Assembly: GCA_028583605.1 (NCBI GenBank)
Contig: CM053334.1
Coordinates: 23,088,226-23,152,225 of the forward strand
Length of the DNA stretch: 64,000 nucleotides
DNA from: Dastarcus helophoroides
Lineage: Eukaryota > Arthropoda > Insecta > Coleoptera > Bothrideridae
Direction of reading: 5' to 3'
Shown here: positions 48,016-59,579 of the stretch, piece by piece
Position numbering within the stretch: position 1 is the first letter of the stretch
Layout of the letters: the number at the start of each line of letters is the position of its first letter
The notes under the pieces: generated by a model
What the model was told of the DNA's origin: nothing
The model's database searches: none
The model's input: only the letters and a program-made list of their open reading frames with translations
Position numbers and translations under genes: made by a program

Positions 48016-49845
48016 ATGGATTCTTCTACTGAAAATTTTGCTGGAACTTCTAGTACTCGTGGCAATCACAAATGTACTGGAAATCCCAATGCTTTTTGCT
48101 ACGTTTGTGCAAAGTACATAGGGATAAAAAATACAAAGAAACTAACAGATCGTTTCGTGACTTTGTATGAAAAGTGCTTCAATATGAAAGTTTCCCTCGA
48201 TCTCAAAAATTGGATACCCAATTTTGTTTGTGGCTCATGTTATAATATGATCAATAGATTTGAAAAGCACCAGGTCAAGGCGAATCTTAAATTTAAAACT
48301 CCAGCGATATGGAAAAAGCCACTTGATGCAAGTAATTGTTACTTTTGCACAACAAATGTCAACACTGTGGGCCGAATGCATAAGGATAAAATTTCTTATC
48401 CTTCTCTGTCAAGTGTTCAACAACCAGTTGCAAACTTCATAGAAGGTTTAGAAGATGACACGTCACAAGACAGTCTGACTAGTGGATTAGACACAATGGA
48501 AGTCGACGTCGATCCTGAAAATTCAGCTTTTATTGATAAAGAGTTTGATACTAGTAGTGAAAACATTTCTAGCGAATCTGAGGAAGAAGAGTTTTCGAGC
48601 AATGAAGAATACAGACCTATTGGTGAAGATCGGAAGCCGGAAAAATACGATCAAAAACATCTGAATGATTTATTCAGAGAGGCTAAACTCTCAAAAGAAG
48701 CGGCTGAAATATTGGCTTCGAATATGAAAAAGAGAAATCTATTGACAAAAGGTACTAAAGTTTCGTTTTATCGGAATCGAGAAGAAGCCTTCCGTAAATA
48801 TTTTGAAAAAAATGAAGATTTACTCTATTGCACTGATGTAAAAGGACTTATCGATGAATTTAAGCCAAATTTATATGAGCCAGAAAATTGGCGGTTATTC
48901 ATTGATTCGTCTCAACAGAGTCTTAAGGCAGTCCTTCTCCACAACACCAACAAATTCGCTCCTCTACCTTTAACCCACTCCACTGTACTTAAAGAAGAGT
49001 ATTCAAACCTCGAAGTTGTCCTAAAGAAAATAAATTACGAAGAACATAAGTGGCAAGTATGTGGTGATTTAAAAATTTTGTCCATGATCCTTGGACAGCA
49101 ATCTGGATTCACAAAATATCCATGCTATTTGTGTATGTTTGACAGTAGGGATCGAAAAAATCACTACGTAAAAAAAGAATGGCCTTTACGATCTTCATTT
49201 AAGGTTGGATCACATAATATAATAAAGAAACCGCTTGTTGATCCAGCCAAAATTCTCATTCCTCCTCTTCATATAAAACTTGGCTTAATTAAACAGTATG
49301 TCAAAGCTCTTGATAAAAATGGTGAATGTTTTACGTACCTGCGTACTATGTTTAAAAAAAAATCTGATGCTAAACTAAGGGAAGGCATCTTCGATGGACC
49401 GGAAATCCGAAAGTTATTCAAAGATGAAGGGTTTGTTGCAGTCATGGATGACCAAGAAAAGGCATCGTGGTTAAGTTTCAAGGAAGTGTGTACCAAATTT
49501 TTAGGCAATACCAAGGATGCTGATTACAAAAGCATTGTGACAAATATGATAAGAAATTTTCAGCATTCAGGTTGCCTAATGAATTTGAAAATGCACTTCC
49601 TTGATTCGCATCTTGACCAATTCCCGGAGAATAACGGAGACTTCAGTGAAGAGCAAGGAGAAAGATTTCACCAAGATCTCAAAGAGTTTGAACGGCGGTT
49701 TCAGGGACAGTGGGGAATAAATATGTTTGCAGATTACTGTTGGATGCTACACAGAGAAACTCAAGAAAAAGGAACAAAACGTAGCAGAAATCCACTTCAC
49801 AGGTCATTTGAAGAAAAAAGGGTCAGGAAAAGACGAAAATTATAA
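48016..49845 (+). CDS. Putative transposase-like protein, 609 aa
   Basis: The only long intact gene in the window, inside a transposon, so most likely the protein that moves it. I chose ATG 48016; the frame is open 21 bp further, but from GTG. Seen: N-terminal Cys pairs C28/C31 and C72/C75, spaced like a ZAD-type or DNA-binding zinc finger; a third pair C108/C111; an acidic Ser-rich linker (about 143-205); then an alpha/beta region with LFIDSS (D297), QVCGDLK (D351) and PCYLC (C370/C373); then EEQGERFHQDL (E546, E549, H552) and FADYCWML; and a basic tail EEKRVRKRRKL, a likely nuclear signal. D297, D351 and E546 or E549 are candidates for a DDE-type RNase H-fold triad; that is inference. Similar uncharacterised proteins are, as far as I know, common in insect and cnidarian genomes. 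No introns or stops. Confidence 0.8.
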   Translation: MDSSTENFAGTSSTRGNHKCTGNPNAFCYVCAKYIGIKNTKKLTDRFVTLYEKCFNMKVSLDLKNWIPNFVCGSCYNMINRFEKHQVKANLKFKTPAIWKKPLDASNCYFCTTNVNTVGRMHKDKISYPSLSSVQQPVANFIEGLEDDTSQDSLTSGLDTMEVDVDPENSAFIDKEFDTSSENISSESEEEEFSSNEEYRPIGEDRKPEKYDQKHLNDLFREAKLSKEAAEILASNMKKRNLLTKGTKVSFYRNREEAFRKYFEKNEDLLYCTDVKGLIDEFKPNLYEPENWRLFIDSSQQSLKAVLLHNTNKFAPLPLTHSTVLKEEYSNLEVVLKKINYEEHKWQVCGDLKILSMILGQQSGFTKYPCYLCMFDSRDRKNHYVKKEWPLRSSFKVGSHNIIKKPLVDPAKILIPPLHIKLGLIKQYVKALDKNGECFTYLRTMFKKKSDAKLREGIFDGPEIRKLFKDEGFVAVMDDQEKASWLSFKEVCTKFLGNTKDADYKSIVTNMIRNFQHSGCLMNLKMHFLDSHLDQFPENNGDFSEEQGERFHQDLKEFERRFQGQWGINMFADYCWMLHRETQEKGTKRSRNPLHRSFEEKRVRKRRKL

Positions 49846-49848
49846 GAA

Positions 49849-50040
49849 TGATAATATCAAACAGAAAAAAATACGAGATCGTGATTTTTATCGGTTTTTT
49901 TGGTTTTTTTGGTTTTTCTCTACTTTTAGCAGTTTGACCCCCAATTTAGACTACAGATTCGTGATCAGCGGGAAAAAATACGCCGGACTATGTGGGTCCG
50001 ACACCCAGCACACACCACTTTTTTTTTTTGTGGGCCTGTG
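49849..50040 (-). repeat. Right terminal inverted repeat
   Basis: Reverse complement of 47423-47606, beginning right after the stop codon. A triplicated 'ggttttttt' run makes it 8 bp longer. Confidence 0.9.
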
Positions 50041-50043
50041 TAA

Positions 50044-51065
50044 TTTTTAATTTTTCCTTTATGCTTTCTTTGTAAAACGGCGCGTGCTGGTTGTATTTGT
50101 GGCGCATATATTTCTCGTATCAAGGGCATTCCCCAGAAATAAAACCGAATTATAAATGTTACATGAATTAATAACATACCGGCTGTTTTCCTCAGTCTTG
50201 CGTTGGGACTGTACTTTCGTAGCTGCAGGATAAATAGGAAATTAAAAATTCAGCATTCAAAGTGGAAAGAATCTTTTGTTCAACAGAAATAACAACATTA
50301 TCCAAACAAATTACTCCATTTATTAGATAAACTGCGGGCTTATATATTTTTTAAAACTAATTACATCTGATAATTTCGTCTTTGAATGTGCGCCCGATCC
50401 TCTTCGCTAATACTTTTATATCCGTTGAAGCGTTGCAAAAAATAATTTTCCACCCTTTGTGGAAGAGAATTTTTGATTTTATCTCATCTGTTTGCCCTCC
50501 TTTGCTATATTTTAATTTTATTAGCTGTCATTAGTTCTTTGTTCAACAAAGATTTAATATTTCGCGCATACATCTTGACGTCCATTCAAGCGGAGAGGGT
50601 TGCGACAAAGAAAACAAAAAAAGGGCCCTTACGAGGAGCGTTCGCAAAGTTTGTGTACGTGATACTTACTTCGCAGGTCAATAATGATAGATGTCTTAAA
50701 AATCATTAATTTGAACATTTTCGGTTTCGTAACTTAAAAGGTAAAAGGGAACTTTTGTGCCCGTCCTCTATGTGTCCATTTGTCTGTCAGTTTAGGGCCA
50801 CAGAGGTTCTTCTCGAAAATTATATAATGAAAAAATTTGAAATTTGATATCTTGGGTAAGGGCGCGCACATAATATCCCCAGATAAAGATTTTAAAACAT
50901 GTAATTTAATGTGGGTTAGTTAGCACCCAAAAAAGCTTGTAATTAATATAATCATGTATCATTTGAAAGGGCTACCCCTAAGGATTCCAAAAATATTTTT
51001 GTTTATGATTTTTGGTTCAGAATTTAAAGAATTTTCTATGACACGTGTTACGCTTAATTAATTTG
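50044..51065. other. Unique-looking AT-rich DNA, no gene
   Basis: No array repeats. A frame of 78 codons at 50473-50709 starts hydrophobic (ILSHLFALLCYILILLAVI) but has no other support. A stretch near 50600-50900 is GC-richer and unassigned. Confidence 0.45.
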
Positions 51066-54000
51066 GGATGCACACGATACGTCGATGTATCAAAAACATC
51101 TATATTTTCGTTTCTATATTCGATATTTTTGTATCGATCCTTTCGTTCCGATGTATCGACGGTATCGATACATTTTTTCGATGTATCGATTGGTGAAATA
51201 GGTTAAAAAGTATTACTTTTATGACCATTTAAATTTGTCTACGGATCAGCTAATATGTGACCCGATCCCATTCACTATTTCAGAGCCACTATTTTAATTT
51301 GTTTAAACAAATCGATTTTTTAAACATCACTTTTTTTGAAATTTCTGCCTCTAACTTTAGTTTTTTCTAGAATTTTGGCTTTTTTTAAAGTTTCGACTTA
51401 TAAAATTTCGACCTTTAAAACTCCAACTCTTAAAATTTCACCTGTTTCCAAATTTTCGAGTTTTTCGAAAATTTCAACTTTTTTCAAAATTTTGCCCACT
51501 TCACTTTAATGAAAATTACATTTTCTTTTACTGTTATTGAATCTATTGAACAGTTATTCTTTTTGGAGATTTTGACCTTTTAAATATTTCAACTTTTTAA
51601 TTTAAAATTCCTGAAATTTCAACTGCTCTGAAAATATCAGAATGTCGAAATTTTTTTGATGAATTTTTCTATAATTCAGACTTTATTTCCAGATTTCGAA
51701 TTTTTTATTACAATTTCAACTTTTTCAAAAGTTTAGCTTTAAAATTTTTTTTTAGACAATTTTCAATTATCCAAAATTTCGACTTCTTTCAAAATTTTAC
51801 TTTTTTGAAAATTTCGACTTTTTTGATAATTTCGACTTTTTTAAAATCTTTCTCTTTCAAAAATTCTAAATATTTTGGAAAGCTCGACACCGAAGATTTT
51901 TTAAATATCCTATTTTAAAAATAAACTGTATTTTTTTCAAAATTACTATTCCATTTCAAAATTTAAACTTTCTTCCGAAAATTTCAACTTCTTCTCAAAT
52001 AGTGTGTTTTTTTTAGGGCTTTCGACTTTCAAAATTTTGACTTTTATAAATATCTCTCTTTAAAAAAGATATTTTTTTTAATTTTGGCTTTTAAAAATGC
52101 AGATTTTATTTTCCAAAATTTTGACACTTTTGAAAAGCATGTCTTTTTTGAAAACTTCGACTTTTTTTCCAAATTTTTAATCTCTCTCTTTAAAAAAGAT
52201 ATTTTTTTTTAATTTTGGCTTTTAAAAATGCAGATTTTATTTTCCAAAATTTCGACACTTTGAAAAGCATGTCTTTTTGAAAACTTCGACGTTTTTTCCA
52301 AATTTTCACTCCAAAAATTCTTACTTTCTTAAAATTTACCCTCGTTTTAAATTTCGACTTTTCCAAAAATTTTGGATTTTTTTGTAAATTTTGACTTTAT
52401 TCGGTTAGAGTTGTTTTAACATTATGAACTATTTTGCAAAATTTCTAATTTTTTTTTATGCTTTCGCTGGTTTTAAAATTTCCAATTTATTTTACAAATT
52501 TCAACTAAACCAAAGTGGCGACTTTTAACAGCTTTTAAAAAATGATGATTTTTAGAAAATTTCAATGTTTTTCAAAATTCCAATCTTTTTGAAAATATTC
52601 AAACATTTTGACTCTTTAAAAAACAAATATTTATGTTTTTTTTTTTAATTTTAACTAACCATAATTTTTCTGTTTCTCAACATTTCTACTTTTCATTTCT
52701 GGTTTTTTTGGAAGTTTAGAATTTTATGACAAATTTCACTTTTGTTCAATATTTGGGCTCTTCAAAAATGTCGGCTTTTTTGTGAAAATTTGCACTGAAA
52801 ATGTTTCACTTTTTTAAAGCTCCACATTTGTTCAACATTTTGATTATCTCTTTCTTTAAATTCTGATTATTTTTCAAAAATTCCAATTTTTCTAAATCTT
52901 CTCAAAAATTTCTTTATTTTATAAAAATCTTTAAATCTCTTTAAAAAGTCAACTATAACCAGTATCTTTTCAAAATGCTGACATTATTTTTCAAAAGTTT
53001 GATTTTTTAAATCCTAATTTTTGATAAATATTTCGAAAACCTTCGAATTTTCGTCATTTTTTTTTGACTTTCCAAAATTTCTACCCTTTCATCTCCCTTT
53101 TATCTAAAAATATATATTTTTTTTTAATCGATTCTCGTTAAAATTTTGGATTATTTTGCAAAAATTTCGTTCCACTTTTTGCATAATGTCGATATTTTTT
53201 AACATATTGACTTTTTTTGTTGAAAATCTCAACTTTGTTTCAAAACTTCGACACTTTTTTAAATTGAATTTCTTTTTGAGATTTGTAACTTTTTAACTTT
53301 TTTCCCAAAGTTTTAACCAACGAAAATTTCGAAATGTTTGATAATTTTGACGTTTTTCGGATTTTGGACATTCCAAAAATTTAGGTTTTTAGGAGATTTC
53401 ACTGAAAATTCTTCTTTTTTTAAATCTTGACATTTCTTCGTAATTTGGAATATTTTTGACGTTTTTCGGAATTTGGACTTTTCAAAAATTTAGGTTTTTA
53501 GGAGACTTCACTAAAAATTCTTTATTTTCTTTTAAATCTCGACATTTCTTCAAAATTTCAAATATTTTTTAAATTTTAGTATATTTTTTAAAATTTAAAC
53601 TCTTTTTTTCTAAACTTTGGCCTTTTTCTAAAATGTTGGTTTTATCTAAATCCTTAAGTTTTTTAACAGTTGTAACTTTTTATGAAAGCTTAGACATTTT
53701 TTAAAATTTTGATCTTTTTAGAAATTTTGATTGTTTGGACAATTTCCACTTTCTTTGAAATCTCGTCTTTTTTTTTGAAATTTTTCAAAATTTCCACTTT
53801 TTTAAAGATTTTGAATGTTTTCGAAAGAAATATTTTTATTTAAAACTTCAACATTTTAAATAATTCTTAACAAATCGACTTTTTTACATCAATTTTTTTT
53901 TAAATGTTTAGTTTTAAATTTTTGTTTTTTTATATCATATTTTCTTTGAAAACTTTGATATTTTTATATAATATAGTTAAATAACTGTTTGGAGAATTTC

Positions 54001-57000
54001 CACTTTCTTTGGACCTCCGACTTTTTTTTTAAATTTCTCAAAATTTCTACTTTTTTTTAAAGATTTGGAATGTTTTTCTAAGATAAACTTAAAACAACAT
54101 TTAAATCAACATTTCAAGTAATTCTTAAAAAATCGACTTTCTTAAAGATTTTGAGTTTTTTTAATGGATCCATTTTTAAAATGTTTACTTGAAAGTTTTT
54201 ACTTTATAATTTTTTTTTAATTAGATTTTTTTAAACTTGAACATTTTTATGTAATATACCCAAGTCAATTTAAAAAAAAATGCGAGGTGTTCAAAATCGA
54301 AATTGTAGGGTCAAAATTATCAAAAAGAGCTAAAATTTTGAATAAATTTAAATACTTTGAAAAACTGATAAATTTTGAAAAATGGAGAAATTTTCATAAA
54401 AAGTAAAAATTTTCAAAAAATCAAAATTTCATAAATATGGGAGTTATAGAAAAAATTCGTATTTAATTTTAGAAAAAGTCAAAATATTGAAACAGTTAAA
54501 AATGCCAAGTAAAATGAAATTTTGGAAAAATATAATTTTCCCGAAAAATTCGATCTTAAAAAAGCATGCCATTTAAAAAATCTAAATTTTTAGAAAACAA
54601 AAAACAGAAAAATTTCCAACATTTTAAAAAATAGATGAACTTTCAAAAGTGTAGCAATTTTTAAAATAGCCCAATTTTCCAAAAAAGAAACAATTTGAAA
54701 AAAAATAGAAATTGAAAATTTCGAATTTCGAAAAAAATGGGGTCATAATTGTGAAAAAAAAATTGTTTTTATTTAAAAAACCAAAATATTGAAAGATAGA
54801 AAAATTTTCAAAAAAATTCGAAATTATAAAAATGTTTAAAAAAAGATTTTGGAAAAAGATTTTTCGAAAAAATCAAAATTTAGGAAATAGATGAATTTTA
54901 AAAATTGGTTAAAAATTTTAAAAGAGATTTAAAAAAACTTAAAATTTTGGAAATAAGTGAAAAGGTTTTAAAAAAAGTACCACATTTCAAAGAAGGTTGG
55001 AAAAAATTGAAATCTGCCAAAAAATCGCTGAAAAAATTCGGGAAAATCAAAATATTAAAAAATGGAGGAATTATTAAAAATATTCGAAATTCCAAAAATG
55101 TTTAAAAAATATTTTGGATAAGGGTTTTCGAAAAAATCAAAATTTTGACTAATAGATAAATTTTAAAAAATGGTTACAAATTTTAAAAGGCATTTAAAAA
55201 AAAACTTAAACTTTTGGAAACATGTCAAAATTTTGAAAAATTTCTAAATTTAATTGTTTTAAAAATAAGTAACAAATTTCAAGTAAAATTTAGAACAAAA
55301 AATTGGTAAAAAAGTCGGGAATTGAAAAAAAAATGGAATATTTGAAAACAAATATCGAAATTATCAACAAAGTTGAGATTTTCAAAAAAAAATTAAGTTT
55401 TTCGAAAAAATGGAAATTTCTAAAATTTCAAAAGTTGAAAACGGCATTTTAAAAAAGTAAAAATTTTGAAAAACATCGAAATTTGAGAGAAAGTGCAAAG
55501 CTGGAAAAAGAAATCCCAATTCTGGAATAAAATCTTTAAAAAAATTCAACTTTTTAAAAAACTCGATTGTCAAAAAAATGTAATTCTTAAAAACTGAAAT
55601 ACAAATAGTTGCAATCTTCGAAGTTTAATACCAAAAACTGAAGATTTAAGCAGAAGGAAAGTTTTTTATTAAATGATGTGGAATTTTGAAAATGTCAAAA
55701 TTTTTAAAAAAGTCGAAAATTTGAAATAAAATAAAAAAAATTGTTTTAAAAAGTAAACCTAAAATTTTATAAATAAGTGCAAAAATTTTAAAATATGTCA
55801 ACATTTTGAAAAATTTCCAAATTTTAATACCAATATGTAAAATTTTCAAAAAAACGAAGGGTTTTAAAAAAAGTACCGAGTTTCAAAGGTTTAAAAAAAT
55901 CGAAATTTGGCAAAAAATCGATGAAAAAATCGAGATTGGAAAATGCGATCGAAAATTTGAAAAAGAAATATCGAAATTATCAATTGAGAATTTTAACAAT
56001 AAAACGAGTTTTTATAAAAAATTGAAATTTCAAAAAAAGGCCGAAGCTTACGGAAAGATCGAGCATTTTAAAAAAGTAAAAATTTTCAAAAAATTTAATT
56101 TTCAAAAATCTGGGAGTTTTAGAAAAAATCGTATTTAATATTTAAAAAAGTCGAAACATTGAAACAGTAAAAAATGTCAAAAAAAGTGAAATGTTGAAAA
56201 AATAAAAATTTACCACAAAATTGAGTTTTAAAAGGGCATGCAATTTAAACAATCTAAATTTTTAAAAAGCACAAAACAGAAAAATTTTCAACATTTTGAA
56301 AAAGCCCAAAAAATGCTGCAATTTTTAAAAAAGCCCAATTTTATAAAAAAGTAACAATTTGAAAAAAAGTAGAAATTTTAAAGAAAAATTTTAAGAAATG
56401 TCGAATTTTTTAAAAAAGTTACAATTTTTCAAAAAAAAATGGGTCGAAATTGTGAAAAAAATTTGTATTAATTTATAAAAGCAAAATATTGAAAAATGGA
56501 GGACATCAAAAATACTCGAAATTATAAAAATGTTTCAACAAATATTTTGGATAAAGGTTTTTCGAAAAAGTCAAATTTTGCAAAAATAGATAAATTTTAA
56601 AAATGGTTAAAAATTTTAAAACACTTTTAAAAAAAACTTAAAATTTTATAAATAAGTATATCTGAAAATATGTCAAAATTTTGAAAAAATTCCAAATTTT
56701 ATTACCAACATTTAAAATTTTCCAAAAAACGAAGGTTTTAAAAAAAAGTATCGAGTGTCGAAGGTTTGAAAAAATCGAAATTTGCCAAAAAATCGATGAA
56801 AAAATCGGGAATTGAAAAAAACGATCGAAAATTTGAAAAAAAAAAAATATCCACATTATCAATAAAGTTCAGATTTTCAAAAACAAATCAAGTTTTTCGA
56901 AAAAATTGAAATTTCTGAAATTTTAAAAAAGGTCGAAACTTTCGAAAAGATCCATTATTTCAAAAGTTAAAGTCGGCATTTTAAAGTGGTTAAAATTTTA

Positions 57001-57475
57001 AAAAACATTGAAATTTGAGGAAAAATGCAAATTCTGGAAAAAGAATCGTAAATCTGGAATAGAATCTTGAAAAAAAGTAAACTTTTTAAAAAACTCGACA
57101 TTTAACAAAAAATTGTAATTCTGAAAAACTGAAATTCTTGTAAATAGTTGCAATCTTCAAAGTTTCATAAAAAACTGAAGTTTTAAAAAGGAAAATGTTT
57201 TTATTCAGTAATGTCGAATTTTAAAAAAGTCTAAATTTTTAAAATGTCGAAAATTTGAAATAAGTAAAAATTTGTTTTAAAAAGTAGGAATTTTAAAACA
57301 GGGAAATTATGAGACGCTCGTCTCGCTGGTCGAGAAATCCGGCTGAATGGTATTGTATTTATATGATACATCGAATATCGAATAAATTTACTGATTTATC
57401 GAAACATATCGATATACTTTTTTTGATACATCAATTAAATACAGCATCGATGTTTTAAAAATTTTGTGCAGCCCT
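51066..57475 (+). mobile_element. Long strand-switching element, 6.4 kb
   Basis: Left end GGGATGCACACGATACG with palindromic 'tgtatcgata' motifs; right end 'acatcga...' to AAAATTTTGTGCAGCCCTA. The terminal ~10 bp are inverted (GGGATGCACA / TGTGCAGCCC), like hAT-type ends, but I find no 8-bp duplication. Inside, T-rich repeats (51300-54250) flip to A-rich (54260-57310). A ~128-bp tandem duplication lies near 52054-52310. No coding capacity. An inverted relative is 39632-47270; partial ones end at 9383 and 24476. Confidence 0.6.
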
Positions 57476-57580
57476 ATGTCAGAGAGGGTCAAGCATAGCA
57501 GCAACCATCAACGGCGGGGGGCTTTTTTGGCTTAAGCCACCGTCTCTGATGACTGCTGCTATGCTTTACTTTTGACATAT
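57474..57580. other. Long near-perfect hairpin
   Basis: AAGCATAGCAGCA (57491-57503) pairs with TGCTGCTATGCTT. The stem continues inward (CATCA/TGATG, CGG/CCG) and outward (ATGTCA/TGACAT), giving a stem of roughly 40 nt per side around a 'cttttttgg' loop. It directly abuts the right end of the 6.4-kb element. It may be a pre-microRNA-like hairpin or a minimal foldback. Confidence 0.5.
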
Positions 57581-58372
57581 GCCATGTAACATATCAAATT
57601 ATTCAAAAAATTGAACTGAATTCGAAAGTGAGAAAATCCAGCATTGAGTTCTTAAGAAAAAATAATGTGTTGTAAATTTTGAAATGATCTCTTTTTAAGG
57701 ATACCATTTTTCCAAAATATATTTATAAATGCATTTATATTGCTATTGGCCAAATGATTAGCGATTAATTCCCATTTAATTCCATTAAAGACATATGGCT
57801 TTCTTCGGCGAGAGCGCGGTGCAGAAGTTTAGTTGGGCCATAAATAAACTGAAGTAATGTCATTTCTTTGTTAATTAGCGAGTAAAAAGCGTCGATAAAT
57901 TAGGTCCCCGTCAGTGGTTAGACTTCCCCGTAACCCTTTATCTGCTTTTACCGATATCTGCGCCCCTTCTGTTTCCCCTAAAATAATTCGTTAGATCATT
58001 GATGCTAAGTCCCTTTTTTAGCACATGTGCATGCCGAAGAACTCAAGATCGCCATTTGCGAGTTCGTTACGGAACCTACCACCATCTCTTGCTCCCTTTA
58101 AAAAGCCAAAAGTTGCGGAGAATACGGGTGGAAACACTCAAAGGTTTCCGCACAGGGGCGGATCAGTCACCAGAACTATCTCTTTCTCTTGTTTCGTTGG
58201 GATAAATAAATTATAAATTTGGCAAATTCATAGATCAAGTTGTTTTATTTTAATTTGTCTACGGTTTTAATTAAGAATCAAATATAGTACAGGTTGTTGT
58301 AAAAAAGCGATAGATGCTGCCGATTAAACATATTTTCACATTTATAGAATAAGCTTGGATAAACTAACAGCT
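57581..58372. other. GC-richer unassigned segment
   Basis: 57780-58200 has clearly more G+C and CpG than its surroundings. Two overlapping plus frames (57999-58205 and 58025-58216) cover 58000-58200 and neither is recognised. 'gggataaataaatta' follows and could be a poly(A) signal. It might be host exon or the 3' part of a retroelement whose coding tail relic follows. Confidence 0.35.
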
Positions 58373-58460
58373 TTAAAGAGTTCGTGCAGATTGTAAAATG
58401 ATGTTTTGTTTAAATTCGTTAATATGGTTATGTATTTAGCTGCGAGTCTCTAGTTATATA
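58373..58460 (-). pseudogene. Decayed retroelement coding tail
   Basis: The minus strand reads NEFKQNIILQSART and then a stop, matching the tail at 16557-16706 (NEFEQNIILQSAQT). Upstream of it the frame has stops. No LTR like 16187-16510 follows it. A relic of the same family. Confidence 0.45.
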
Positions 58461-58806
58461 TTAGGAAGCAAAGTTCCATCCTATCACATTAGATGTCGCT
58501 GTTGGATCACTATATTATAAGATCCTGATGCAAAGCTACGGTAGGGAATTCCCTATCGTTAGATGACGTTGATGTCAAATCATTTACTTACATAGAAAAT
58601 AGAGAAAGGTGGCTTAGTTTTTTTTGGATACTATATCAGTTCGGGAATATCTGGAATAGTTTTTTTTTTATAAAACCTATCCTACTTATGATCCAGTCTT
58701 GTAAGGTACGTCATACCACTTTTCGTCAAAATAACTTCAGTAATTGAGCCGTAGAAAGCGGACAAACATTTTCGTTAATTAGGACTGTGATCTTGCTTAT
58801 GTATCT

Positions 58807-58885
58807 TGTAAAGCAGGGATGAGCATGACGTGGCTCACGGGCCCGCCTAACATTTTTCTGCGGCCCGCCTAAGCTCTATGGTTTT
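58807..58885 (+). repeat. hAT-like end
   Basis: 'cagggatgagcatgacgtgg' followed by ctcacgggcccg and 'gcggcccgcctaagctc' has the GC-rich wording of hAT-type ends. The opposite end was not found; A-rich array follows. Confidence 0.35.
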
Positions 58886-58991
58886 ACGTAAAAATTTTGG
58901 AAAAGAAAATGTCAAACAATTTGATGAAAAACATAAATGTTCACGATTCATGAAATATTTTGGACATAAGCGTAGGCAAGACTTTCTTTAA

Positions 58992-59006
58992 GGGGGGGGG
59001 GGGGGG
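58992..59006 (+). repeat. 15-G homopolymer
   Basis: A run of 15 G in an otherwise AT-rich region. It could form a G-quadruplex and is also a common place for length errors in reads. Confidence 0.9.
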
Positions 59007-59579
59007 CAACAACAATCATTCTAGAAAACTCATGGGCAAAAAAGAAAATCTTCTAGCTCAGTTATGGGTATTTTTACTTAAAAACTACAGAATTGGGAAC
59101 ATTGCATTTTCAAATTAAAGTCAAAATTTTGAAAAAAGCCCAATCTTGAGAACAACCCTTTTGGAGAACTTAAACAGATATCGAAATTTAAATAAAAAAG
59201 AAATGTAAAAGAGACGAGATTTCCAAAACAAATGTTCGTAAAAAGAGTTGCAATTTCCAGAGCAAGTCGAATTCAGGTAAAATAATCATTTCAGAATTTT
59301 TATTTTATTTCAATTTTGTCATATTTTTGAAATTTTTGAAGAAATTTTATTTTCAAGATATCCTAAAAATACTCCTCTCAGATTGTTTAGATTTCTATTA
59401 AAATTTCGATCCAATTTAAAAAAAATGAACGAATTTTGTGAAATAGTCTAAATCTTTGGAAAAAATTCTATTTGAAATGAAAATGTCCTAAATCGAATTT
59501 TGAGTTAAAAGTCAAAATTTGAAGAATAACATGAATTTTGGACAAGTTGAAATTATCGGGAATAACATTTGTTTTAAAT

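Larger units (their letters stand above)
47423..50040 (+). mobile_element. DNA transposon with ~190-bp inverted ends
   Basis: 2618 bp, with the 3-bp duplication TAA at 47420-47422 and 50041-50043. Both ends start CACAGGCCCACAAAAA and stay nearly identical for 184-192 bp (left to 47606, right from 49849). One gene fills most of the interior. Its stop lies 3 bp before the right inverted repeat. CAC termini and a 3-bp duplication recall CACTA/EnSpm-type elements, but the protein is not one I can place there with certainty. Long, little-diverged ends and an unbroken gene suggest recent insertion. Confidence 0.85.

Noticed and set aside
48417..49514. Small minus-strand frames under the 609-aa gene
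   Set aside because: Shadows of the transposon protein's codons.
57545..57560. CTGATGA box beside the 57474-57580 hairpin
   Set aside because: No GAAA element at the right distance and the box is inside the hairpin stem.
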